The notes below the pieces were generated by a model. It was not told the DNA's origin. It did no database searches and saw only the letters and a program-made list of their open reading frames with translations. DNA of 64,000 nt from Amycolatopsis sp. NBRC 101858. GTDB lineage: Bacteria > Actinomycetota > Actinomycetes > Mycobacteriales > Pseudonocardiaceae. This document shows positions 42,136 to 49,583 of this stretch, in pieces. Location of the stretch: positions 744,001-808,000 of the forward strand of contig NZ_BSTD01000003.1 in the NCBI RefSeq assembly GCF_030269325.1, written 5' to 3'. The translations under genes and the position numbers were made by a program. Within the stretch, counting starts at the first letter, position 1. Each line of letters starts with the position of its first letter.

Positions 42136-43073
42136 CACCCTTCCCGCGCGCGCTTGCGTCGTCGCGCGGTGAACCACGCCGCGGCGGCCAGCAACACGAC
42201 GGCGGCGCCGGCCACCCAAGGCGCGTAGTCGCTCGCCCCGGCCTGTTCTTTGATCGCCTGGTTGACGTCAGGTGCCTGCTCGCCGCCGGTGAACGCGACG
42301 TTCATCGCCGGATCGGGCGCCCCTTGCGCGCCGCCACCGGGCCGCGGCTTGGGCGGTGGCAAAGCGCGACTGCTCGCCGGATCCGCGTTCGGCGCACCCG
42401 GCGTGGCGGTCGATGCCTCCGCGGACGGCGCGGCAGTCGTGCCACCTGCCCTGCCGTTGCCGATGCTGCCGGGCTGCTTTTCGTTGACGTCGTTGGAGTT
42501 CGGCGGCGGTTCGGCCGCGGTGGTGCAGCCTTGACCGGCGGTGCCGGGCCGGACCGGGGCGATGCGCGGGACCGGGTTGCTGTCGGCGGTGGCGTTGAGC
42601 GAGAACGACCAGCCCTCGAACCCGCCCGGGGTGAAGTCGCGGTTCTTCACACCCCACTGGCTGTATTCCCACGCGCAGTTGTTCCCGGCGTGCCAGTACG
42701 ACCAGTAGCCCGCCGCGGGTGGCGTGTCGACGCAGGTCTCTTTGTAGTGCTCGTTGCCCTTGACCGGGATCTCCTCCACGGCCGAGGGCCGGTTCTCGAT
42801 CCGGCAGATGAACGCCTCGCCCCACCGCTGCACGCCGGCGATCTGGAAGCCGGCGTTCTTCAGCGCGTCCAGCCCGGTGCCGCGGCCGGTCTGCGGGTCG
42901 CAGCGCACGATCGTCGTGCCTCCGAGCTGCTGGAAGTCGATCACGACCGTGACGCCGATACCGTCCGCGCAGAAGCCGGGTTTGCCCTTGCTCTGGTCGA
43001 TCGCGTGCGCGGGGCTCGCGGTGAGCGCGGCCGTCAGCACCGCGACGGCCGCGCTCGCGAGGATCCGCCTCAT
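42135..43073 (-). CDS. SCO2322-family (DUF4430-like) surface protein with C-terminal membrane anchor
   Basis: 312 residues from ATG 43073, overlapping the previous stop (ATGA). A Sec signal (MRRILASAAVAVLTAALTASPAHA) leads to a domain of about 150 residues: GVTVVIDFQQLGG, GLDALKNAGFQIAGVQRWGEAFICRIENRPS, YWSYWHAGNNCAWEYSQWGVKNRDFTPGGFEGWSFSLN. The order 'VVID, ALxxAG, cysteine-linked segment, YWSYW, WSF' resembles DUF4430, the beta domain of intrinsic factor (inference). A long Pro/Ala/Ser linker (about 175-270) and one membrane helix (WVAGAAVVLLAAAAWF) with a basic tail fix it outside the membrane. It is paralogous to the next gene upstream. Confidence 0.85.
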   Translation of the reverse strand: MRRILASAAVAVLTAALTASPAHAIDQSKGKPGFCADGIGVTVVIDFQQLGGTTIVRCDPQTGRGTGLDALKNAGFQIAGVQRWGEAFICRIENRPSAVEEIPVKGNEHYKETCVDTPPAAGYWSYWHAGNNCAWEYSQWGVKNRDFTPGGFEGWSFSLNATADSNPVPRIAPVRPGTAGQGCTTAAEPPPNSNDVNEKQPGSIGNGRAGGTTAAPSAEASTATPGAPNADPASSRALPPPKPRPGGGAQGAPDPAMNVAFTGGEQAPDVNQAIKEQAGASDYAPWVAGAAVVLLAAAAWFTARRRKRAREG

Positions 43074-43933
43074 TGCACCGTCAAGGTCGCGGTCGAGTAC
43101 ACGGTGCCGCCCGTGCCGGTCGCCTTGATCGTGTAGGTGTAGGTGCCCTTGGCGGTCGGGGTGATGGTCTTCGTTCCGCCCGGGACGGCTAGCGAGCCCG
43201 TCCAGGATCCGCCCCCGGTGGCCGGGGACACCGACTGCGCGGTGAGGGTCGTGGAGTTGGTCGACGTCCAGGTCAGCGTGGTGCTCTGGCCCAGGGTGAT
43301 CTTGCGGTCCAGGTCGTCGGCCGAGAGGCTCACGCTGGGGTTGGTGGCGTTGACCGCCGGGTTGCGCGGCGTCACCCGCGGCACCGGGTTCGTGCTGGCG
43401 GACCGGTTGAGCGAGAACGACCAGCCTTCGAAGCCGCCGGGAACGACGGTGCGGTTCAGGGCGCCGTAGCTGCTGTAGGTCCAGGTGCTGTCCGCGCCGG
43501 TGGCGTTCCAGTAGGACCAGTACGCACCCGCCGGCGGGGTCCGCACGCACGCTTCCTTGTAGGTCGGGTTGCCCGAGACCGGGATTGCCTCGGTCGCCGA
43601 CGGCCGCCCCTCGAGCCGGCACACGAACCCGAGCCCCCACTGCGCGACGCCGGCGACGGCGATCCCCGCGTCCTGCAAGGCCTGGATGCCGTTGCGGTCG
43701 GTGCCGGGGGTGGCGTTCGGCGAGCAGCGGGTGATCGTCGGGGCGGCGGTGCCACCGTTGCCGTTCAGCTCCTGGAAGTCGATGACGACGGTGACGCCGG
43801 TGAGCGCGTCGTTGCCGGTGCAGATGCCGTTGTAGCCCTTGGTCGGGTCGACGGCCGACGCGGGCGTCGCCGAGGTGACGACGAGACCGGCCATGACGGC
43901 GAGCCCGGCCAGCAGTGAAGGAAGGCGTCTCAT
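43070..43933 (-). CDS. SCO2322-family (DUF4430-like) secreted protein with Ig-like domain
   Basis: 287 residues from ATG 43933. After a signal peptide (RLPSLLAGLAVMAGLVVTSATPASA), the same module as in the downstream paralogue occurs: GVTVVIDFQELNG, GIQALQDAGIAVAGVAQWGLGFVCRLEGRPS, YWSYWNATGADSTWTYSSYGALNRTVVPGGFEGWSFSLN. Instead of a membrane anchor it carries a C-terminal Ig-like beta domain (about 190-287; TLTWTSTNSTTLTAQ to TYTYTIKATGTGGTVYSTATLTV). It lies four bases after the large toroid gene. Secreted and soluble, it may shuttle ligand to the anchored partners (inference). Confidence 0.85.
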   Translation of the reverse strand: MRRLPSLLAGLAVMAGLVVTSATPASAVDPTKGYNGICTGNDALTGVTVVIDFQELNGNGGTAAPTITRCSPNATPGTDRNGIQALQDAGIAVAGVAQWGLGFVCRLEGRPSATEAIPVSGNPTYKEACVRTPPAGAYWSYWNATGADSTWTYSSYGALNRTVVPGGFEGWSFSLNRSASTNPVPRVTPRNPAVNATNPSVSLSADDLDRKITLGQSTTLTWTSTNSTTLTAQSVSPATGGGSWTGSLAVPGGTKTITPTAKGTYTYTIKATGTGGTVYSTATLTVQ

Positions 43934-43937
43934 GGTG

Positions 43938-46406
43938 TTACCCCCTGGTGCGTTGTGTGCGGTTGACGAGGTGGCGCAGGCCCAGGGCCAGCGCGAAGAC
44001 GAGGAGGAGCGCCGCTCCGGAGAAGCGGGTCGCCAGCCAGAACGCGGAAGTGCTCGTCTGCGCGATCGCCGGACCGTGCCCGGCAGCCGCGAGCGGCTGG
44101 TCGGTCAGCGGCAGGCGCGCGGCGGTGACGAGCGGCGAGCCGTCGGCGTCGAGCCAGGTCCGCCCGGCGATCCCCGGCGCCGACGCGATGCTGACGCCCG
44201 GGTCGCTCGGCCCGCCCGGCGATTTCGGCAGCCCACCGTCGGCCAGCACCCAGGCGCCGAGCGCCTGCGCGGTCTTGCTGGCGTCGAGGCCGGCCGCCTG
44301 GCGGCCCCCGGCGACGGCTGCGGTGAGCGTGGCGTCCGGCTGTCCGCCGGGGCCGGCGACCGTGCCGTCCACGTCGGTGCGCGCGGTCAGGGCCGCGGCG
44401 GCGGACTCGAGGGCGCGCCGGTGCTCAGGGGGCCAGCCGGCGCCGCGTGCTTCGGCGGCAGTACGCGGCTCGGCGTTCAACGCCTGGATCGCGACGGCGG
44501 TCGCGGCCAGGTCCCCGGTGGCGCACGGCGTCCCGGTGAAAGCGGCTGGGAAGAGCCCGTCCGCGCATTGATGGGTGATCAGCACGCCGATGGCCGCGGT
44601 CGGATCCGCCGCCGCGGTGGTCGCCAAGATCGCCCACGCGTGCCGCTGGAGGGATCGTGTTCCGTCGGCGAACTCGCCGGTGTCGGTGAACTCGCCGGAC
44701 GGGGTGCGCAACACGTCGAGGTCCTGCGTCAGCTGCGCGGCGACCGGCCCACCGGGCTCGACAAACCGCGCGATGATCTGCAGCTTCGCCAGAGGTTCTG
44801 CGTAGGAGGCCGCACCCGCTTCGTAGGGCGCACCGTGGGCGTAGGCCTTGATCGACTCGGGGTTCAGAAGGAACCGTGAGGCGCGGGCCACGGCGTCCGG
44901 CTGCTGGCCCAGGGTGCGCAGGGCAAGCACCAGGTCGGCGGTCAGGTCGTAGTCGACGAACGTCTTGCCGTCCTGGCCGACCTCGACGTGGTCGCCGTCC
45001 ACCAGCCGCCCGGCGAGGTAACCGCCGAGCCGGTCCGCCGGCGTCGGCCCGGCCACCTGCGCCGGCGCGGCGGCGGGCGCGATCACGGTGCCGCGCGGTG
45101 AACCGGGTCGGACCGCGGCGGTGCCGGCCTTCTTGCTGACCGGCGGGGTCACCGCAGGACTGCCCTTCACCGGCGGCTTTTCGCCGGGTGGTGACGGGAG
45201 GCAGCCGGGATCAGGCTGCTTCGCGACGGGGGCGTGTCCCAGGGTGAGGTCGTGGAACCCGACCTGGGACAGGCCGAGCGCGGCTTGGGCACTCGCACGG
45301 ATCCAGGTGTCGAGTCCGCCGATGCCGTTGGTACGGGCGGATTGGTACTCGGCCGGGGTGTAGGCGATGGCCCCGAGCTGGCCGGCCAGGCGGTTGCCCG
45401 AGTCGGCCGCCGTCGCCTGGGCGGACTTGAGGAACGCTGTCCCCGAGGTCATCGCGGAATCCACGCATGCGGCGTCGGCGAGCGCCTGGAGGATCAGGCC
45501 GGTGCTGTTCGTGTTGGGCGCCTCGGTGCCGACCCCGCCGCCCCAGCCGCCGCTCGCGGTCTGGTGCGCCTTCAGCCATCGCACGGTCTTGGTGATGGGC
45601 GCGTCGAGGTTTGCCGCGCCGGCATCGCGGGCGGCCAGCATCGCCGAAAGGGCGAGCCCGGTGGTGTCGCCGTCCGGCGGCGCCTGGTCGAACGGCTTGC
45701 CCTCATCGCAAGTCGAGATCTTGTGGCCGTCCGGGGTGACCTGATCGCCGGTCTCGGTGGTGGGGACGAGCCCGAAGAAGATCCGGAAGTAGCCTTCCGA
45801 GCACTGCTGCTTCAGCATCGTGTCGATCGCGAGCCGGTCGGTGATGCCGACGCCGGCCAGCCCGATCACCGCCAGGGCCTGGCCGAACATGTTGGCGTTG
45901 TTGCTGACGAAGTCCTTGAAGTCCGGGTTCTTCGAGTAGTCGCTGACCCGGCCCTTGTCGACGCCCGAGCGCGCGATGGTGCCGAGGGTTTCGGCGACCA
46001 TGTCGTGCCCGCCGAAGTCGCGCGGGTTTCGCCCAGCGATTTCCGCGGCGACCAGCACTTTCGCGGCCGCGCCGCCGGTGATGATCGCGTCATAGCCCTG
46101 GCCGGGGACGAGGCCGTCCCAGGTGTAGTAGTCGGTCGCGTGGTGGTCGAGGTACTCGACGATCGGCGCGGCCAGGGCGCCGTCCCCGGAGGCGAACATC
46201 GCGAACAGGGTGTCGATCATCAGGCCGTGGTCGGGCAGGTCGCCACCGAGCGGGTTCTGCAGGGTCCCCTCGGGCGAAAGCTGCGCGGCAAGCCACTGCG
46301 ACGTGGGTTTCGACGCGGCCAGGTCACCCGCGAAAGCGGGGGTCGACAAGCCGATAGCGCCCACCAAGACAGCGGACACCAAAGCCGCGAGGCGCGTGCC
46401 GGCCAC
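43938..46406 (-). CDS. Large membrane-anchored double alpha/alpha-toroid protein (intrinsic-factor-like)
   Basis: 822 residues. GTG 46406 is chosen because AGGAAGGA lies just upstream and a clean signal peptide follows (AGTRLAALVSAVLVGAIGLSTPAFA). Toroid 1 (about 25-425) includes SQWLAAQLSPEGTLQNP, QCSEGYFRIF, GDTTGLALSAMLAARDAG, WLKAHQTASGGWGGG and NTNSTGLILQALADA. A Pro-rich linker (about 425-475) separates a more diverged toroid 2 (about 475-750; LGGYLAGRLVDGDHV, ITHQCADGLFPAAFTGTPC, GDLAATAVAIQAL). One C-terminal membrane helix (WLATRFSGAALLLVFALALGLRHLV) anchors it to the outside. It is the first gene of the operon, 100 bases after the cobalamin riboswitch. No catalytic motif of terpene cyclases is evident. 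Confidence 0.85.
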   Translation of the reverse strand: MAGTRLAALVSAVLVGAIGLSTPAFAGDLAASKPTSQWLAAQLSPEGTLQNPLGGDLPDHGLMIDTLFAMFASGDGALAAPIVEYLDHHATDYYTWDGLVPGQGYDAIITGGAAAKVLVAAEIAGRNPRDFGGHDMVAETLGTIARSGVDKGRVSDYSKNPDFKDFVSNNANMFGQALAVIGLAGVGITDRLAIDTMLKQQCSEGYFRIFFGLVPTTETGDQVTPDGHKISTCDEGKPFDQAPPDGDTTGLALSAMLAARDAGAANLDAPITKTVRWLKAHQTASGGWGGGVGTEAPNTNSTGLILQALADAACVDSAMTSGTAFLKSAQATAADSGNRLAGQLGAIAYTPAEYQSARTNGIGGLDTWIRASAQAALGLSQVGFHDLTLGHAPVAKQPDPGCLPSPPGEKPPVKGSPAVTPPVSKKAGTAAVRPGSPRGTVIAPAAAPAQVAGPTPADRLGGYLAGRLVDGDHVEVGQDGKTFVDYDLTADLVLALRTLGQQPDAVARASRFLLNPESIKAYAHGAPYEAGAASYAEPLAKLQIIARFVEPGGPVAAQLTQDLDVLRTPSGEFTDTGEFADGTRSLQRHAWAILATTAAADPTAAIGVLITHQCADGLFPAAFTGTPCATGDLAATAVAIQALNAEPRTAAEARGAGWPPEHRRALESAAAALTARTDVDGTVAGPGGQPDATLTAAVAGGRQAAGLDASKTAQALGAWVLADGGLPKSPGGPSDPGVSIASAPGIAGRTWLDADGSPLVTAARLPLTDQPLAAAGHGPAIAQTSTSAFWLATRFSGAALLLVFALALGLRHLVNRTQRTRG

Positions 46407-46452
46407 GTGGTCCTTCCTCTCCCCAGACGCCGGCACGCGCACGAGGGAGAGT

Positions 46453-46469
46453 CCGGCCCTGAGGACCGG
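46453..46469 (-). promoter_or_regulatory. Hairpin in riboswitch leader (possible expression platform)
   Basis: In transcript sense CCGGTCC-TCA-GGGCCGG forms a seven-pair stem with one G-U pair, between the aptamer and the GTG start. There is no T-run after it, so it may act on translation or as a Rho-linked switch. Confidence 0.4.
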
Positions 46470-46508
46470 GCGTCACTCACTGCTTACGCGACAGCGATTC
46501 GACAAAAC

Positions 46509-46601
46509 CTGCCCGAGGAGGTAATCCGACTCGTCACCCAGAGGTGACCTACGGTTGCGCGACAGCGCCGGACTTCGACCGGCTTCCCCTGCCACGGGCA
46601 G
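46509..46601 (-). ncRNA. Cobalamin riboswitch (compact class)
   Basis: On the minus strand, outer stem CTGCCCG (46595-46601) pairs with CGGGCAG (46509-46515). Inside, in order, are GGGGAAGCCGG, TCGAAGTCCGGC (P5 hairpin), the core GCTGTCGCGCAACCGTA, a small hairpin GTCACC-TCTG-GGTGAC, and GAGTCGGATTACC, the B12-box end of actinobacterial cobalamin elements. The element is only 93 bases between P1 ends, as in the compact cobalamin class. It heads the toroid/SCO2322/ECF operon, so that operon should be repressed by cobalamin. Confidence 0.85.
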
Positions 46602-46985
46602 AAATCATGAAGTTGTACTGGCCAAACGCAAGGACAGTAACACCCGGTCATCCGGACGGGAACGGCAAAACTCACGTCGACTTGACCTCTGGGGTGTCGT
46701 CTGGGGGAGCCGATCCGTTTCGGTGATCCGCCCCACAAGACACGACTCAGCCCGGCGATCCCATTTCCGGCTTCCCCGCCCCGACCGGGCACCGACTGCG
46801 CGGCACGCCCCGCCGGCGCGTGCGTCGGACAGCATGCACCGTCACCGGGCTCCGACCGACCGCAGCCCGGCATCTCCGGGACGAGTCGTACGCCCAGATC
46901 CAATACCGTCCTCACGGCCCAGGAGATGCCGCTTCCCGGGCGGGTCATGTCATGTGCGACCAGTTCGACGAACCTGAATCATCCC
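46602..46985. other. Promoter side of the riboswitch; no gene recognised
   Basis: The operon promoter must lie here on the minus strand. Short frames exist on both strands but none is convincing. Base composition is less GC-biased than in flanking genes, continuing into the degraded restriction gene. Confidence 0.4.
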
Positions 46986-47728
46986 GAGTACGACGACCTC
47001 CGACGCGTGGTCAGACCTCCTGGCGGGCCTGCCCGAGATCGATGGCTGGACCATTACTGCCGGACTGCCTGATATCTACGAAATTGGCGCGATTTTCGTC
47101 GACTGCTTCGAGGTCGATGTGCCCCCGCTCGAAGGATTTAACCGCGTATCGGTACAGGCTCAACCGTGCCCGTCGTTGCGCCGCCCGCCAGCGACTCGAC
47201 GAGCTGATGTCGGCCATCGACACCTTGCTGCCCGTTCTGCTCTCAGGTGTAGCCCATGACTCCTCGATGAAGCTGGAAGGCTCAAAACAGAGAAGATCAG
47301 GGCCGCCGTCGACGAGATTGCGCGGCTCTCGGGAAACACAGCCCAGCGCCAGGGACGCTGGAGTGACCTTCGCCGCCATCTACGTTTCAGCGAAGGCCAC
47401 GATCAGGCCGCAGCCGGAAGCCTGACCGAGGCCGCCACGATCGCTCTTCCGTGGGACCGCCTTGATGACGGCGGTTTCGAGCGCCTTCGTCCAAGCCAAA
47501 CACTGCGCTCCCGATCCGTTCGACCCACTGAAGTGTCGGACACCGTCGCCACGGTCAAGCGGTCTCATCATCGCCACCACCAGCCGCTTCACAGCCGATG
47601 CCGCGAGCTGGGCAGAGAAACACAACGAAACGGGAGCTTCACACCTCATCGAACTCTGGCCCGACAGCAGGCTGGAGACACTTCTCGCCCAGAAACCTCA
47701 CATCGCCGCCAGCCACGGCCTTCGATGA
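46986..47728 (+). pseudogene. Broken Mrr-like restriction endonuclease gene
   Basis: Three plus-strand frames each hold part of one protein. The first reads LLAGLPEIDGWTITAGLPDIYEIGAIFVDCFEVD. Then ARQRLDELMSAIDTLLPVLLSG appears in a second frame. A third gives KIRAAVDEIARLSGNTAQRQGRWSDLRRHL and TIALPWDRLDDGGFERL. The end, VQAKHC then LIIATTSRFTADAASWAEKHNETG and HLIELWPDSRLETLLAQKPHIAASHGLR to a stop at 47728, is the C-terminal half of an Mrr-type nuclease family. Much of the catalytic core between FERL and QAKH is deleted. Several shifts plus a deletion make it inactive. Confidence 0.75.
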
Positions 47729-48351
47729 ACTGCCGAGTCCTCCACTGCTTTCAGCGCGAACTCGCCACCCGCCGATGTGATGGCGAATGCCTCAACGGAC
47801 CCGATGGCGGAAGAACCACGTCGAGCTTGTCGAGGCCATCGCCTCCCAAATTGTCGACGTACGCGGTCCCGTGTCTGCAACTCGCGGTCATGAACTCCTT
47901 CGAGCCCCGATCCCCATCCCACGCGAGCCGCTCCGACTCCTCCTGCCAGTTCCGACGGTTCTCCAGCGTCCGTATCGGCTGGCCGTCGCGTTTGCCCACG
48001 TTGACAGGATCAGCTTCGTCACGCCGTACGAACTCGCGTGTGCCGGCTCCATCGGGCGACTCTCTGAATCTGACCCGTTCGCGGCGGGGACCTCGCCCCA
48101 TGAACGACAGCTTGCCCGCTTAGGCCATACGCGGCACGTCCGGCGCCCCCCTCAGCGGCCGGAGAGCCGCAGGGTCATCGACCGAGCGCATCGCAACCGC
48201 GTCGCCAGCGGGACGCCGCGCACGAGGCCATGACACAGGTCCGCAGCACCCGCCCTGACGCACTGCCGCAGACCGGCGCCGATGGCCAACCCCATCTCCT
48301 TGGACGATCGTCAAGATAGACACTGATCGCCCCTGACCGCAGACGCAAAGA
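47729..48351. other. Degraded stretch between the restriction pseudogene and tRNA-Asn
   Basis: Overlapping short frames occur on both strands, the longest being a 116-codon minus-strand frame ending at 47751. None has a clear ribosome-binding site or known domain. It is probably decayed DNA at the island edge. Confidence 0.4.
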
Positions 48352-48376
48352 AGGCCCAGGTCTTTGACCTGGGCCT
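48352..48376 (-). terminator. Terminator hairpin of tRNA-Asn
   Basis: An 11-bp stem (48352-48362 with 48366-48376) with a TTT loop lies just downstream of the tRNA 3' end. Its near-copy forms the hairpin at 33143-33169. Confidence 0.8.
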
Positions 48377-48379
48377 CTG

Positions 48380-48452
48380 CTCCCCCGCTTGGACTCGAAC
48401 CAAGAACCCTCCGGTTAACAGCCGAATGCTCTGCCAGTTGAGCTACAGGGGA
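48380..48452 (-). tRNA. tRNA-Asn (anticodon GTT)
   Basis: The 73-nt minus-strand cloverleaf is complete: acceptor TCCCCTG with CGGGGGA, D-arm AGCTCAACTGGCAGAGC, anticodon arm CGGCTGTTAACCGG with GTT, and T-arm CTTGG-TTCGAGT-CCAAG. CCA is not fully encoded. Its 3' end is repeated at 33170-33191. Confidence 0.97.
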
Positions 48453-48618
48453 ATGTTGCTCACTTCCGGTGCCGGTCTCTCCGACCGACGAGAAGAACTT
48501 TAGCCCATGCCCGCACACCCTCCGCACCCACCCCCCACTTGGCGCAACCGCCCCCTCGCGGCCGTTTTCCTGGACAATGGACAGTCGGACGACCGACCGA
48601 TGGAAGGCGTGGACGCGG

Positions 48619-48789
48619 ATGAAGAAGTTCCTGCTGGGGACGGCCCTGGGGTACGTGCTGGGCGCCAAGGCAGGCCGGGGGCGGTACGAGCAGCTCGTGC
48701 GCACCTACCGCCGGGTCGTCGACCATCCCATGGTCCAAGGTGCCGCCGGGGTTGCACGGGCCAAGATCAGCGAGAAGGTCAAACGGTAG
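48619..48789 (+). CDS. Small YtxH-like protein
   Basis: 56 residues: MKKFLLGTALGYVLGAKAGRGRYEQLVRTYRRVVDHPMVQGAAGVARAKISEKVKR. A short hydrophobic N-terminal segment is followed by the GAKAGRGRYEQL motif and an amphipathic basic helix, as in actinobacterial YtxH-type membrane-associated proteins of unknown role. ATG 48619 is the only start that keeps this motif at the N-terminus. Its end overlaps the convergent tam gene by 11 bases. Confidence 0.75.
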   Translation: MKKFLLGTALGYVLGAKAGRGRYEQLVRTYRRVVDHPMVQGAAGVARAKISEKVKR

Positions 48790-49540
48790 CGACGACGAAC
48801 ACGCGGCGGAACTCGAACCACGTCGTGCCGTCAGGGCGGGCCGGGTAGGCCGCGGCCAGCCTCGGGGCCAGCTCGGTGCGGAACTGCTCCCACTCCGCGT
48901 CGGGCAGGGCCGCGCGGATCGGGCGCAGCGCCGTCCCCGTGATCCACTCCAGCACCGGTGCCGGCCCGCGCAGCGGCTGCACGTACGTCGTCTCCCAGGC
49001 GTCGACGCCGCAGCCCGTGTCGGCCAGGAGGTTCGCGTACTCGAGCGGGCTCGAGACCGCGTCGTCCTCGCGCAGGACCACCTCGGCCAGCCTCGAGGCC
49101 CACGCCGGGGACGCCGCCAGTTCCCTCGTCAGCGCGTGCGAGGGCGCGTTGAAGTTGCCCGGGACCTGAATCGCCAGGTACGCACCCGAAGGCAACGAAG
49201 AGGCCCAGCGGCGAAGCAAAGCGGAGTGGTCCGGCACCCACTGCAGGACGGCGTTCGACACCACGACGTCGGTGTCCGGCGCCGGCGTCCAGTCGCGGAC
49301 GTCGAGCAGGGACGCGTCGAGGCCGCGGGCGCGCGCGGCCGTCACCATTTCGGGTGAACTATCGCCGCACTCCAGGGCCGCGCCGGGCCAGCGGTCCCGC
49401 AGGGAAACGGTCAGGTTCCCCGGGCCGCACCCGAGGTCGACCACCCGGCGCGGAGCGGACGCACCGATGCGCGAAACCAGGTCGTGGAACGGCCGGGCCC
49501 GCAGGTCGGCGTAGTCGAGGTACTTCTCCGGATCCCACAC
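48779..49540 (-). CDS. tam: Trans-aconitate 2-methyltransferase
   Basis: 253 residues from GTG 49540, with GGAGG upstream. The start WDPEKYLDYADLRARPFHDLVSRI is the Tam signature, followed by the SAM motif RVVDLGCGPGNLTVSLRDRWPGA, CGDSSPEMVTAAR, SNAVLQWVPDHSALLRRW, and the C-terminal PVLEWITGTALRPIRAALPD. It methylates trans-aconitate, a by-product that inhibits the citric acid cycle. A 31-base imperfect palindrome sits immediately upstream, suggesting repressor control. Confidence 0.9.
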   Translation of the reverse strand: MWDPEKYLDYADLRARPFHDLVSRIGASAPRRVVDLGCGPGNLTVSLRDRWPGAALECGDSSPEMVTAARARGLDASLLDVRDWTPAPDTDVVVSNAVLQWVPDHSALLRRWASSLPSGAYLAIQVPGNFNAPSHALTRELAASPAWASRLAEVVLREDDAVSSPLEYANLLADTGCGVDAWETTYVQPLRGPAPVLEWITGTALRPIRAALPDAEWEQFRTELAPRLAAAYPARPDGTTWFEFRRVFVVATV

Positions 49541-49552
49541 GGCGCCTCCAAA

Positions 49553-49583
49553 CAGTACGCTTGTACTGAGTACGAGCGTACTG
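49553..49583. promoter_or_regulatory. Operator-like palindrome before tam
   Basis: CAGTACGC (49553-49560) pairs with GCGTACTG (49576-49583), and the inner GTACT (49563-49567) pairs with AGTAC (49569-49573), giving a nested inverted repeat 12 bases before the tam start. No regulator gene is adjacent. Confidence 0.55.

Noticed and set aside
37534..46406. Reading the toroid proteins as terpene cyclases or prenyltransferases
   Set aside because: The fold motifs are present but DxDD/QW-type catalytic sets are not evident. Signal peptides, membrane anchor and the riboswitch context fit a binding role better.
47751..48101. 116-codon minus-strand frame near the tRNA
   Set aside because: It has some ordinary-looking composition but no ribosome-binding site, no known domain, and lies in DNA that looks decayed. 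Left as non-coding.
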